A stretch of DNA of 7,128 nt from assembly GCA_017881145.1 (NCBI GenBank), contig JADGRG010000089.1, forward strand, positions 1 to 7,128. Direction: 5' to 3'. Positions within the stretch are counted from its first letter, which is position 1. Every line of letters starts with the position of its first letter. The DNA is from Sandaracinaceae bacterium (GTDB lineage: Bacteria; Myxococcota_A; Polyangia; Polyangiales; JAFGIB01). The notes beneath the pieces were generated by a model. The model was given only the letters and a program-made list of their open reading frames with translations, ran no database searches and was not told the origin of the DNA. Position numbers and translations under genes: made by a program. This document shows positions 7,013-7,128 of the stretch, one piece after another.

Positions 7013-7037
7013 AGGCCGGCTAACTAGTGCTTGCAGC
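7012..7037 (+). mobile_element. attC-like left half, copy 2
   Basis: GAGGCCGGCTAAC at 7012-7024 repeats copy 1 perfectly over 13 bases, and TTGCAGC at 7031-7037 follows after the same six-base spacing. The sequence continues into structured DNA to the window edge, so its right half, if present, lies outside. Confidence 0.5.
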
Positions 7038-7076
7038 TGACGAAGGCCCGCGTCATTCCACTCGAAGCGCCGAGTC

Positions 7077-7127
7077 CGCGGCCCCGCGACGCCGTGGTAG
7101 ACTGCGGAGCGACGTCGCGGGGCCGCG
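7077..7127 (+). repeat. Perfect 15-bp inverted repeat at the window edge
   Basis: CGCGGCCCCGCGACG (7077-7091) is the exact reverse complement of CGTCGCGGGGCCGCG (7113-7127), with a 21-base spacer that contains TAGACT, a possible -10 hexamer (7098-7103). It could be the stem of an attC beginning at 7018, an operator, or a terminator. It is preceded by a five-bp hairpin (ACTCG 7060-7064 with CGAGT 7071-7075). Confidence 0.6.
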
Positions 7128-7128
7128 C

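Noticed and set aside
6955..7023. Short frame from TTG 6955 ending PEAG-stop within the second repeat
   Set aside because: At 22 codons with a TTG start and no ribosome binding site, the shared ending follows from the DNA repeat itself and is not evidence of a gene.

Overview
All recognisable genes lie on the + strand of GC-rich DNA that looks like a chromosome of a myxobacterium (Myxococcota, formerly Deltaproteobacteria). The clues are a short ATP synthase membrane operon (atpZ-atpI-atpB-atpE) with no F1 genes behind it, a CcmE of the CxxxY type, and a large secreted lipoprotein with a duplicated six-cysteine motif. This assignment is inference from gene content; no database search was possible.

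Layout. 1-162 is the tail of an unidentified protein. 324-2171 is a complete ABC exporter half-transporter (membrane domain fused to ATPase). 2288-3250 is an outer-surface or periplasmic lipoprotein with two exactly spaced cysteine repeats and an Ig-like region. 3373-5311 is a transcription unit: a promoter, atpZ, atpI, atpB, a gap with two competing hairpins, atpE, and a long hairpin that probably ends it. Its products form or help assemble the Fo rotor and stator; the b, delta and F1 subunits must be encoded elsewhere. 5387-5917 is ccmE, a periplasmic haem chaperone for cytochrome c maturation, standing here without other ccm genes.

5918-7128 has a different character. After about 350 bases with no convincing gene comes a GNAT acetyltransferase (6414-6947). 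It is flanked by short elements resembling integron attC recombination-site ends: GCCTAAC...GTTAGGC and GTTAGCC before the gene, and two copies of a GGCTAAC-N6-TTGCAGC unit after it, the first containing the stop codon. Its arginine codon choice (CGG-rich) differs from ccmE and atpB. I read this as a probable integron gene cassette, or the edge of an integrase-less attC cluster, inserted beside housekeeping energy genes. No integrase gene is visible. The window ends inside a 15-bp inverted repeat that may be part of the next attC or a separate element.

The points most worth following are the cassette-like region, the c-subunit (signal-peptide-like extension plus a Na+-type ligand set), the cysteine in place of histidine in CcmE, and the alternative hairpins before atpE.
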